This document shows positions 13,590 through 21,765 of a DNA stretch of 39,940 nt, in pieces (positions within the stretch are counted from its first letter, which is position 1; each line of letters opens with the position of its first letter). The notes under the pieces are model-generated. The model did not search any database, had not been told where the DNA came from, and was given only the letters and a program-made list of their open reading frames with translations. The stretch lies in NCBI GenBank assembly GCA_964400355.1, contig CAYNTO010000026.1, positions 1 to 39,940 of the forward strand. Reading direction: 5' to 3'. The DNA is from JACKAL01 sp964400355. GTDB taxonomy: Bacteria; Bdellovibrionota; Bdellovibrionia; Bdellovibrionales; JAGQZY01. The position numbers were made by a program, and so were the translations under genes.

Positions 13590-15715
13590 AATTTTTTTCG
13601 AATCGCATCCACTAAATCGGAACACGCTTCCGTCAATACGGTCCCAGGGCCAAAAACAGATTGAACACCCATCTTTTTGAGTTCAGGCACATCTTCCGGA
13701 GGAATAACCCCTCCCACCACAATCAAAATGTCTTCGCGGCCATATTTTTTAAGCTCCTTCACCAGTGGAGGAACCAGGGCCAAGTGACCCGCTGCTAAGC
13801 TACTCACACCGACAACATGAACGTCATTTTCTACGGCTTGGCGAGCCACTTCTTCGGGTGTTTGAAAGAGAGGACCAATATCCACATCAAAACCAAAATC
13901 CGAAAACGCACTGGCAATGACTTTTTGACCGCGGTCATGGCCGTCCTGCCCCACCTTGGCGATGAGTATTCGCGGTGGTCGCCCCATGTCTTTGCGAAGC
14001 GCCTGCACTTTTTCGAGGACTGGCTTGAGAAGTTTGGAATCGGTTTTCATAGTGCTCGCGTACACTCCAGTTACGGTTTGAGAGGTGGCCACATATCGAC
14101 CAAACACCTTCTCCATAGCGTAGCTTATTTCCCCCACCGTCGCACGTTTTTCTACAGCAGCAACGGCGAGCTCCAAAAGATTGCCCTGCCCGTTTTCACA
14201 AGCCCGAGTGATCGCCGCCAAGGCTGCATCCACAGCGCTCGCGGAACGCTCACTTTTGAGCGTCTGAATCTTTGCCAACTGTTGGTTTCGCACTGCTGTG
14301 TTGTCGACTTTTAGAACATCGATTTTCTCTTTATGAGGATTTACAAAGCGATTCACGCCCATCAGCATTTGTTCGCCGGAATCGATACGTGCCTGAGTCA
14401 TGGCCGCGGCCTCCTCGATACGCATCTTGGGAAGACCTTTCTCGATGGCCTTTGCCATGCCTCCGGCCTCTTCCACTTCGCGCATGTGCACGCGCGCGCG
14501 CTCAATCAACTTTTGTGTGAGATCCTCGATGTAATGGCTCCCTCCATAAATGTCCACGCACTCAGTGATGGCCGACTCTCTTTGCAGAATGAGCTGCGTG
14601 TTGCGTGCAAGCATGGCACTGAAATCAGTGGGTAGAGCTAGAGCCTCGTCAAAAGAATTGGTATGCAGCGATTGGGTCTGACCGGCAGTTGCTGCCAAAG
14701 CCTCGATGGCCGTGCGCGTGACGTTGTTGTAAACGTCTTGCGCAGTCAAACTCCAGCCGGAGGTTTGGCAATGGGTGCGTAACATGAGTGATTTTTTGTT
14801 TTTTGGCTGAAACTGGGCGACACTTTCAGCCCACAACACTCGCGCCGCTCTCATCTTGGCCACTTCCATAAAGTAGTTCATGCCAATGGCCCAAAAAAAC
14901 GAAATTCGCGGCGCAAAATCATCGACAGTCATACCGGCGGCAATACCCGCCTTGATGTACTCCACTCCATCACAGATGGTGTAGGCCATTTCGATGTCGG
15001 CCGGAGCGCCGGCCTCCTGCATGTGGTACCCCGATACACTGATACTATTAAACTTAGGCATGTGTTTGGAGGTGTATTTAAAAATGTCGGAAATAATACG
15101 CATGGAGGGTTGGGGAGGATAAATGTAAGTATTGCGCACCATGAACTCTTTGAGAATATCATTTTGTATAGTGCCGGTGAGCTGCTCCAGCGCTACCCCC
15201 TGCTCCTTCGCAGCCACGATATAAAGCGCCATAATCGGAATCACCGCACCGTTCATTGTCATGGACACGCTCATCTTATCAAGTGGAATGCCGTCGAAAA
15301 GTTCGCGCATGTCGAGAATGGAATCAATCGCCACACCGGCCATGCCCACATCACCCGCCACCCGCGGATGATCCGAATCATAACCACGATGAGTGGCAAG
15401 ATCGAATGCAATGGACAAACCTTTTTGTCCACCGCGAAGATTCTTACGATAAAATGCGTTGCTCTCCTGAGCAGTAGAAAATCCAGCGTACTGCCGCACT
15501 GTCCATGGAGAGCTCAAGTACATGCTGGGGTACGGACCCTTGAGATACGGCGCGATGCCCGGATACCCGTGAGCTGCCTCTGTGAACGGGGCTCCACCCG
15601 AGTACAAACGCGGAAAAGAGATGGACTCTGGTGTGTTCACCTCACCACCTCTGTCTGTCACTGGAACAGTTTGTGGCATCGTCCATTCTATTTGAGAAAG
15701 ATCGAGAGACTTCAT
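13586..15715 (-). CDS. mutB: Methylmalonyl-CoA mutase large (catalytic) subunit
   Basis: A 709-residue adenosylcobalamin enzyme interconverting L-methylmalonyl-CoA and succinyl-CoA, the last step of propionate, odd-chain fatty acid and branched amino-acid breakdown. The N-terminal TIM barrel has the substrate-binding KGPYPSMY, RQYAGFSTAQESNAFYR and SGYHMQEAGAPA blocks. The C-terminal B12 domain has DGHDRG (H593 is the lower cobalt ligand), then VGVSSLAAGH and VGGVIPPED. Length fits the family. The start overlaps the mutA stop by 4 nt (ATGA) and the stop overlaps the meaB start in the same way. This implies coupled translation at near-equal levels. Confidence 0.97.
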   Translation of the reverse strand: MKSLDLSQIEWTMPQTVPVTDRGGEVNTPESISFPRLYSGGAPFTEAAHGYPGIAPYLKGPYPSMYLSSPWTVRQYAGFSTAQESNAFYRKNLRGGQKGLSIAFDLATHRGYDSDHPRVAGDVGMAGVAIDSILDMRELFDGIPLDKMSVSMTMNGAVIPIMALYIVAAKEQGVALEQLTGTIQNDILKEFMVRNTYIYPPQPSMRIISDIFKYTSKHMPKFNSISVSGYHMQEAGAPADIEMAYTICDGVEYIKAGIAAGMTVDDFAPRISFFWAIGMNYFMEVAKMRAARVLWAESVAQFQPKNKKSLMLRTHCQTSGWSLTAQDVYNNVTRTAIEALAATAGQTQSLHTNSFDEALALPTDFSAMLARNTQLILQRESAITECVDIYGGSHYIEDLTQKLIERARVHMREVEEAGGMAKAIEKGLPKMRIEEAAAMTQARIDSGEQMLMGVNRFVNPHKEKIDVLKVDNTAVRNQQLAKIQTLKSERSASAVDAALAAITRACENGQGNLLELAVAAVEKRATVGEISYAMEKVFGRYVATSQTVTGVYASTMKTDSKLLKPVLEKVQALRKDMGRPPRILIAKVGQDGHDRGQKVIASAFSDFGFDVDIGPLFQTPEEVARQAVENDVHVVGVSSLAAGHLALVPPLVKELKKYGREDILIVVGGVIPPEDVPELKKMGVQSVFGPGTVLTEACSDLVDAIRKKL

Positions 15716-17439
15716 GACTGGGCCTCCGTGAGAATGTCGACAATTTTTTCGGCCACTACGAAAGCGGTGCTGTCTTCGCTCAACAAGTGAGTGGCATCGG
15801 ATGATTTTCCAGAGAAGTAGGAAACAATGTAGACACCACCAAGCGCTTTTAATTCGCCGACGATCTGCGCTTCTTTTTGCGAATCGGCGACCACCACCAC
15901 CACGACCTCCCCAGTTTTTACCTCTGTGGAAACTTGGCTATCGTCTATGATCTTATAACTGGCGCAAATCACATCCATGGTTTTGGTCAACAGACGCATC
16001 TTTTTATCGGTGCCCGGCGACGCCACCTTAACAACGACAATTTCATTTTTTTTGAACGAACCTACAACCTCTTGCAATCGCTCCCATTCAAACGGCAGCG
16101 AAGAGATCAGTAATGGTTGAACACTCATGTACTCATCGTTGGTTTTATCTAAAAATAATGGATCGATGATGTTCTCTAAAGCAATAAGCGAGCTTTCCGA
16201 TGTATTTAACTCACCATAGTGAAAGCGCTTATCCACGAACTCATTCACACCCACCAGGGCCGTTTCGAGCGAAAGCACTTCCGATAAAACCATATCGGAT
16301 TGGCGGGAGAGCTCCATCTGCAACCATCCGGTGCGGACCGCCTCAAAAATTCCACCCTTTTTTTCTATTTCCTTAAAAAACTCCCAAGCATGGTCACACA
16401 GCGTGCGCGTAGCCTCGGCAAATAGTGGCGAGCCATCGAGCGGATTTACCACATCCTGCAAGTGCGCTTCATTGCAGAGGAGCAGCGGCACATTCGTGGA
16501 TTCCCTAAGGGCGTCCGCTTTTTTATTTTTGTTGAGCACATCGTAGGGAATACACTTGAATCCTTCGGCGCCGCCGATAATGGCCGATGAGCACATCATC
16601 ACATTACGGATCAAGTTATTGAGCGGTTGGCGCCCCGAGTACACTCGTAGCGAGGGCATTGCATAGACAGAGGGGCTTATAAAATCCAGATCGCTATCTA
16701 AAAGTTCCACCAAACGGCGCATCAACAGTTTCAGGGCAACGACCTTAGCCGGTTCCACCACCACATCGGTTCCCAGAGATAAACCAAAACTGATTTTTTT
16801 TAGAGCATCCGCGAGCGCCATCTTACAGCCATCCAGTTCGCGCAATATTTCGTAGCTCACTGCTATTAATATTCCCAACTCCGCATGAGGTTGGGCACCC
16901 GCCCATTGATAGGGAGCCGAACTTAAATAAAACCATGTTGCCGATGGCGATTGCAAACTTTCGCTCGCCACGACTTTTTCTAATCCGCGCAACGGCTTTT
17001 TGAGAATCTCACCGCGCGTAAGACCAAACGACAGCGGGCTCCAACCCAGGTTGATGCGCGCTTTCACAGAATTTAGAAACTGAAGCGTTTGTTGTTGCTC
17101 GTCATTCGGTACAAATAAAAAAGGTTGCGATAAAAATAGCTGCTTGTTGCGCAGATTCTCATCTTGAGGAATGTCTTGTAGCTGTCGAAAGCGCAAGCCC
17201 ACATCGGGATGATGAATCCACTCACTGAGGTCGCAACGGACCAAGTCATTGTAGTTTTGAATCGCTAGAAAGCGTTGCGGTCGCGGCGAAGATGCTTGTA
17301 GAAGCTCATCGCTACGGCCTATAGAAAATGGTGATATCCCGTGATTGCCGCTTATTTTTTTTATAAATTGGGGAAGGGCCTCAACCTTGAGAGACTTTTT
17401 GAGCTCCTGCTCCCATGCGTCTTTAAGAGTGTTAGACAT
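15712..17439 (-). CDS. mutA: Methylmalonyl-CoA mutase small subunit
   Basis: A 575-residue partner of MutB. It has the same barrel plus B12-like domain layout (RVYSGRQPLNNLIRNV, GGAEGFKCIPYDVL, LNTSESSLIALE). The C-terminal domain lacks the DxHxxG cobalamin motif, having VKVASPGTDKKMR there instead. Such loss is normal for the non-catalytic small subunit and is not decay. It is the first gene of the mutA-mutB-meaB unit and overlaps mutB by 4 nt. No Shine-Dalgarno sequence precedes the ATG. A TTGCCT/TACTAT pair ends 6 nt before it, so it may have its own leaderless promoter besides read-through from the lipoprotein gene 36 nt upstream. Confidence 0.92.
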   Translation of the reverse strand: MSNTLKDAWEQELKKSLKVEALPQFIKKISGNHGISPFSIGRSDELLQASSPRPQRFLAIQNYNDLVRCDLSEWIHHPDVGLRFRQLQDIPQDENLRNKQLFLSQPFLFVPNDEQQQTLQFLNSVKARINLGWSPLSFGLTRGEILKKPLRGLEKVVASESLQSPSATWFYLSSAPYQWAGAQPHAELGILIAVSYEILRELDGCKMALADALKKISFGLSLGTDVVVEPAKVVALKLLMRRLVELLDSDLDFISPSVYAMPSLRVYSGRQPLNNLIRNVMMCSSAIIGGAEGFKCIPYDVLNKNKKADALRESTNVPLLLCNEAHLQDVVNPLDGSPLFAEATRTLCDHAWEFFKEIEKKGGIFEAVRTGWLQMELSRQSDMVLSEVLSLETALVGVNEFVDKRFHYGELNTSESSLIALENIIDPLFLDKTNDEYMSVQPLLISSLPFEWERLQEVVGSFKKNEIVVVKVASPGTDKKMRLLTKTMDVICASYKIIDDSQVSTEVKTGEVVVVVVADSQKEAQIVGELKALGGVYIVSYFSGKSSDATHLLSEDSTAFVVAEKIVDILTEAQS

Positions 17440-17445
17440 GGGCTG

Positions 17446-17475
17446 ATAGTAGTATCAACCCACCACAAAAGGCAA
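17446..17475 (-). promoter_or_regulatory. Candidate leaderless promoter for mutA
   Basis: On the minus strand TTGCCT (17470-17475) and TACTAT (17446-17451) are 18 nt apart, each matching 4 of 6 consensus positions. The mutA ATG follows 6 nt after the -10 and no Shine-Dalgarno sequence is present. The -35 sits against the end of the upstream gene. Confidence 0.35.
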
Positions 17476-20244
17476 TTATTCTTCGATAATCTGATGCACG
17501 TCTTTGAGATACGGAAGATTGCAGTAAATGCCAATAGGCGACGCCGCAACCACTTCGATCAATTTCATTGTTACAGCACCTTCCCATCCCCCAAAAAGTC
17601 CGGTTTGAGGAATGTCGCTCGAGCTCAACTGAAAATTATAACCACCAATAGAGACATCGAAATACTGAAGCGCATCTTTCCAATATTTATCTTGGTTGGC
17701 TTGGAGCCACGTTCGTACTTCGGTATCGCGCAAAGTGCTGCATGTGAGTTCACTGGCAAGGCTATGAAACATTTTGTGGTTCGGGTCAGCAATATTGCCC
17801 TTATCTAATATCAATTTGTGATCCACAAATATCTTTCGAATGCTTTTTATCTTCGACGAGCGACCAAACGATGCCAATCCACTGACCACCAACATTACGT
17901 CTTCACGTGATACCGCAGCCTCTTCCTCCATCCACTTCTTCGCGCCAATCGACCACGTCTTAAGCGCAATGGCGGCCTTGGTCTGTTCACTCGTAGTGAT
18001 CGCCGTGAGAATTGCCGGAATCTCTTGATAGCGCAGCATGTAGGTCACCAGATCGGTTTCGAACTGAGGGAACAGGCCGTAAATCTTTTTAACTTCTTCC
18101 GCTGACAAACTGTCGCGTATTAAGAGTTTAAGATTTGGAATAATATGCGCCAGCGCTCGCTCAAGCTCTTTTTTGGTGATTGCATTGTCGTCGTCGTTGG
18201 CGTCTTCGAAGCGCAAGAAAAAACTTTCTGCGTACATGCTGATCGAACTCATCACGCGCACGGCATCGGTGTCGAAGTTTGTGTTCGCAATCGCCCCTTG
18301 ACGTGCCGCTTTTTCCATAAGCTTGACCAGCTTTGGATAGTCGGCTTGCTGAACCTCTTTTAAATACTTATTAAGATACGGCATGGTCGAATAGAAATAC
18401 TCGACGGCGTTGCTGTTGAGTTCTGCGCGGAAACACTCCGCCGTGCGTTTCTCGTAATAGAAAACGTCGAACTCTCCATTGATTTTACAATCTTTAAATT
18501 TTTCCGTCATTATAACGTCGGTGCGAGTTCCGGTGGAGAGCGCGATCTCGAAGTACTCTATAACTTCACTAAGATCCATCTGATCGGGCTTACTTGCTGT
18601 AGATCCGAACAGGTTGATCTCAATGAACGTTTGCTTGCCAGAATTGCGGCTGCGCGGATCAATCAACTTGAGTTCTAAAGCGAGTGGGCGAAACCAATCA
18701 TAGAAATACTGCACTTGCGCTTGCGACAGGAAGTAATCCACAGCGCTCGTAGCGTTTTCGTTGCCACTGAAAGGCTCGAGGAAGAGCTTAATAATAGTGA
18801 ACAGCTGATTAAAAATCGTTAGATCTTTATAGGTAAGTGTGCGCGAACCGATGTGCACATACTTGTCCCAATGCGCATGGTGAACTTGCTCCAGCGCCTC
18901 TTGCATATCCAAAAGATTCGGCGTAATTCGCCCTGAGCGCCGCATAAGCTTTTTAGTATCGGCGCGACTCACCTCTTGGCGAGACGCCATCATGCCGTCG
19001 ATGTGCAACTGGCGCTCTCTCCAACCATCCACCACTGCTAACAGGGTATCCACCTGCTCCGTTGTTACCACAGTGTTCGAACAACGCTCCACCACACACG
19101 ATTTTTTAGACAACCAATGGCCAAAAAACTGTGGCGCCATTTGGATCAAAGTTGTGCCCTGAATGGCTTCGGGAAGCGCCTCGATGCGCATGAGCGTAAA
19201 GATCAAGTCGTTGACGTAGTCGAGCGGTACTCCACCTGTTTGCGAGAGCGCGGCTCTCAAAGTGATTAGAATTTTACTCTGAATTGAATGCAAAATTTCT
19301 GTTTTGCCACGGAAAGCCTCGGGGTATTCCACGGTGCGCGTGACCAGCGCCGGAAAAATAAATACCGACGCAAATTCCTGAAAAAAGCCCTTCTTAAGAC
19401 ATTCCGAATCTTCATCCGAACAATGGGCGTTGTCGCGCACAAATTTTTCAAATTCCACGTGCGAGAGGTACAAATTGCCCAAGTGATTGATAGCGGCGGG
19501 AACCTGACGTACATCGATGATATCCCGCTGACCTTTGAGTAAAAAGGCCTGTAGCGAGTTTACCAGATCAAATGTTTTGTGCAGATCGGAGGCTTCGTCA
19601 TCGATAAGAACCGTGGCGATACGCACAATCGCATCGTAATTAAAATTACCACTGTCTTTTCTCGGTAAATTATTAAAGCGCGCGAGAACTTTCTGAAATT
19701 TTGCGCTGGCTTCGGCATATTGCTTCCAATCGTCGCCTTGACGATCAGAAAATACCAAATGACGGTAAGGTGCGAGCTCAGCTAGCGCCTGATACACAAA
19801 ATCCACATATTTTGGAAGCTGGCGCACTTCGGCTTTGGACAATTTAAACTCAGTTCCACCCAACAGCGAATCTTTAAGTACGATCACGTCTTCTAAAAAA
19901 TTGAGATCATAGGAGTAATCGTCAAAAATGCTGGAAATAAAATCGTGCACTTCTACGGCTGTGTAATAGTCCGCATTCGCACCCTTGGTGTGTTTTACGA
20001 ATAGCGCAATGGCGTCATTAACACACGCATTCATACTCTTCATCTCACTGGCCATCTCCTCGTTGGAGCGCTTGAGATCAAAGTAATCGTTCAGTAGTTG
20101 TTTGTTGTCCTCTATACAGTTGATGCTGGCTTTTTCTGTGGGTGTGAAGTTGTACGAGTTCGATTTGTGCTGCTTCTTATCGAAGAAGTACGAACACGAC
20201 ACCATTCCCACAGTGAGAACCATCAGGACATACTTAGAATACAT
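17476..20244 (-). CDS. Large lipoprotein of unknown function
   Basis: A 922-residue, mostly helical protein. The N-terminus is a short signal peptide ending in the lipobox-like MVSC, with C17 as the likely lipidated residue. I recognise no enzyme domain. Several helix-loop-helix segments look like degenerate EF-hands: DANDDDNAITKKELERALAHI is the clearest, having acidic ligands and a following E-L helix but one extra residue in the loop. LSKAEVRQL and LTYKDLTIFNQLF have a similar pattern. Cysteines occur in pairs (CSDEDSEC, KSCVVERC) that could be disulphides. Its first 11 nt overlap the end of the outer-membrane barrel gene, so the two are coupled. This suggests a barrel/lipoprotein complex at the cell surface. 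Confidence 0.75.
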   Translation of the reverse strand: MYSKYVLMVLTVGMVSCSYFFDKKQHKSNSYNFTPTEKASINCIEDNKQLLNDYFDLKRSNEEMASEMKSMNACVNDAIALFVKHTKGANADYYTAVEVHDFISSIFDDYSYDLNFLEDVIVLKDSLLGGTEFKLSKAEVRQLPKYVDFVYQALAELAPYRHLVFSDRQGDDWKQYAEASAKFQKVLARFNNLPRKDSGNFNYDAIVRIATVLIDDEASDLHKTFDLVNSLQAFLLKGQRDIIDVRQVPAAINHLGNLYLSHVEFEKFVRDNAHCSDEDSECLKKGFFQEFASVFIFPALVTRTVEYPEAFRGKTEILHSIQSKILITLRAALSQTGGVPLDYVNDLIFTLMRIEALPEAIQGTTLIQMAPQFFGHWLSKKSCVVERCSNTVVTTEQVDTLLAVVDGWRERQLHIDGMMASRQEVSRADTKKLMRRSGRITPNLLDMQEALEQVHHAHWDKYVHIGSRTLTYKDLTIFNQLFTIIKLFLEPFSGNENATSAVDYFLSQAQVQYFYDWFRPLALELKLIDPRSRNSGKQTFIEINLFGSTASKPDQMDLSEVIEYFEIALSTGTRTDVIMTEKFKDCKINGEFDVFYYEKRTAECFRAELNSNAVEYFYSTMPYLNKYLKEVQQADYPKLVKLMEKAARQGAIANTNFDTDAVRVMSSISMYAESFFLRFEDANDDDNAITKKELERALAHIIPNLKLLIRDSLSAEEVKKIYGLFPQFETDLVTYMLRYQEIPAILTAITTSEQTKAAIALKTWSIGAKKWMEEEAAVSREDVMLVVSGLASFGRSSKIKSIRKIFVDHKLILDKGNIADPNHKMFHSLASELTCSTLRDTEVRTWLQANQDKYWKDALQYFDVSIGGYNFQLSSSDIPQTGLFGGWEGAVTMKLIEVVAASPIGIYCNLPYLKDVHQIIEE

Positions 20245-21595
20245 ATTTCACTCCCAGTTGGAATCGATCATTATCTAGGTAGTTCACGAGAAGATTATTG
20301 TACGTATCACTCACGTCGCGTTTTCCGCCAAAAAAATCAATGCGCGCAAAACATGTCAAATCCGCCAACGGATTGTAATTGACGTCGGCAGATATCAAAG
20401 ACGTCTCCACCTTATAATCATACGCATAGCGCATGCGAGTCTGGAACAAAAAGCCGTGTGGACGCGGTGCGAATACCGACGAGAGACGAACGTCGGCGGC
20501 GTTGTCGTATTGGTTTCGAAAGGAGAACACATCGATATCGGCACCCAGGCCACTGGTGCCTTGCACGGACACGTCGTTATTGAAAGTGCGAATACCGCCC
20601 ACTTCTAAACGATGAAACTGCGCAACCTGAAGACCAAACATCACACCGGTTTTGTACTGGTCGGAGAATACGGGATAAAAATAATTGGGATCCACATCAT
20701 ACTTGGTATCGCTTTCGTAGATTCCCGAAAGCGTGACACTCCACAAATCATTTCTGTATCCGAGATCCATAGTGGAAACCTTGTGCTCAGCCACTTTGGG
20801 ATGGACCACGATGTCGCCCGTGTTGTTGCTAATGTTGAGTGTGCCCTCAAATGGCAGCGCCAACTCACTGCGCGGTTTTACAAAGTACCCCGCCCGCACC
20901 ATGTACTCTTCACTCGGTGATTTGAGCGTGACCACTGCGCCGTAGCTCGGTTGAAAAACCACGTCACTGATGTCCGGTGTTTTTACGGAGTAGAGCAAAT
21001 CGTAAGGTTGCTCGGAAAATTCGAAAATATCCACAACCTCTGAAAACCATGGGTTCCCCGAGGTCAGTTTGCCATCGACGATGCTAAATGAAGGCCCTTG
21101 TGAGGGAATGTACAGGTAGCTTCCGAAAAGGTCGACCTGCAGGTAACTTGTGGGTTTGAATTCCAAAGTGACACCTGAGATCCCTTGAATTTCGGGGCGC
21201 GCCGAGTCCCAGCGAAAAAGGGGCTGTATGTCTCCAAGCATCCAATAATCATCGAGCGCCGACCAGTTCATCACACGACGACCAACAGTCACTTTGGTGG
21301 ATTCTGAAAATGTTTTTGAAATGTAGGCCTGAGGAAGAATAAAATAACTCTCGGCTTTTTCTCCAGCGAGACCACCAGCACCCAAGTCCAAATAGGTTTC
21401 GTAGCCCGAAAATTCGTTGGATAGCTTGAAGCGGCCATGGAGTTGGCCATTGTTGAGCTCGGATTTTTCGCCGGTAAAATACATGTCGCCGAGAAGAGTG
21501 AGATCGAAGTATGTCGAAAATGGAGCTGCCGCGGCCGAAATTGACCAACAGCATGCCACCAAACTCATAATAACCGCTCTAGATGCGCCCTTCAC
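20234..21595 (-). CDS. Outer-membrane beta-barrel protein
   Basis: A 453-residue protein. GTG at 21595 was chosen because GGAGG lies 4 nt before it and it gives a proper signal peptide (basic KGASR then a hydrophobic stretch ending SISAAA). Frames upstream to 21694 and the internal ATG at 21568 are less convincing. The mature protein is a run of alternating aromatic and polar strands (for example YETYLDLGAG, WSVTLSGIYE, FLFQTRMRYAYDYK) and ends in F (GVKYVF), the usual signal for barrel insertion. This indicates a porin-like protein of about 18 strands, but substrate and family are unknown. It overlaps the large lipoprotein gene by 11 nt. Confidence 0.8.
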   Translation of the reverse strand: MKGASRAVIMSLVACCWSISAAAAPFSTYFDLTLLGDMYFTGEKSELNNGQLHGRFKLSNEFSGYETYLDLGAGGLAGEKAESYFILPQAYISKTFSESTKVTVGRRVMNWSALDDYWMLGDIQPLFRWDSARPEIQGISGVTLEFKPTSYLQVDLFGSYLYIPSQGPSFSIVDGKLTSGNPWFSEVVDIFEFSEQPYDLLYSVKTPDISDVVFQPSYGAVVTLKSPSEEYMVRAGYFVKPRSELALPFEGTLNISNNTGDIVVHPKVAEHKVSTMDLGYRNDLWSVTLSGIYESDTKYDVDPNYFYPVFSDQYKTGVMFGLQVAQFHRLEVGGIRTFNNDVSVQGTSGLGADIDVFSFRNQYDNAADVRLSSVFAPRPHGFLFQTRMRYAYDYKVETSLISADVNYNPLADLTCFARIDFFGGKRDVSDTYNNLLVNYLDNDRFQLGVKYVF

Positions 21596-21659
21596 AGGTC
21601 CTCCGATACTTCCACTCACTACGTCGCAATTACCGTTCCAAAAACTTGCCTTGAGAGAG

Positions 21660-21665
21660 ATTATA
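21660..21665 (-). promoter_or_regulatory. -10 element before the barrel/lipoprotein/mut genes
   Basis: A perfect TATAAT lies on the minus strand 65 nt before the GTG at 21595, in the 170-nt gap after the AsmA-like gene. No good -35 stands at 16-18 nt. It may start a transcript covering the barrel, lipoprotein and mutA-mutB-meaB genes. Confidence 0.4.
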
Positions 21666-21765
21666 GAGCAACTGAAACACCCCTCTGTGGCCAAAAAGAC
21701 AATTTTTGCGCGTACCTATTAAATGTTTTACAGGGGAGCGCTTTTAACTCGGTTATTAACCCTCG

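Noticed and set aside
13590..13625. Longer meaB frame starting inside mutB
   Set aside because: The ATGA overlap at 13586-13589 gives the natural start. The 12 additional residues are mutB sequence in another frame.
15712..17439. mutA as a decayed mutase because it lacks the cobalamin motif
   Set aside because: Loss of DxHxxG is normal for the small subunit. The frame is intact and the operon order is standard.
17440..17475. Cobalamin riboswitch before the mut genes
   Set aside because: The gap is only 36 nt, far too short for the roughly 200-nt riboswitch, and no B12-box is seen.
20098..20382. Plus-strand frames across the barrel and lipoprotein genes
   Set aside because: Shadows of minus-strand genes that have signal peptides and coherent protein features.
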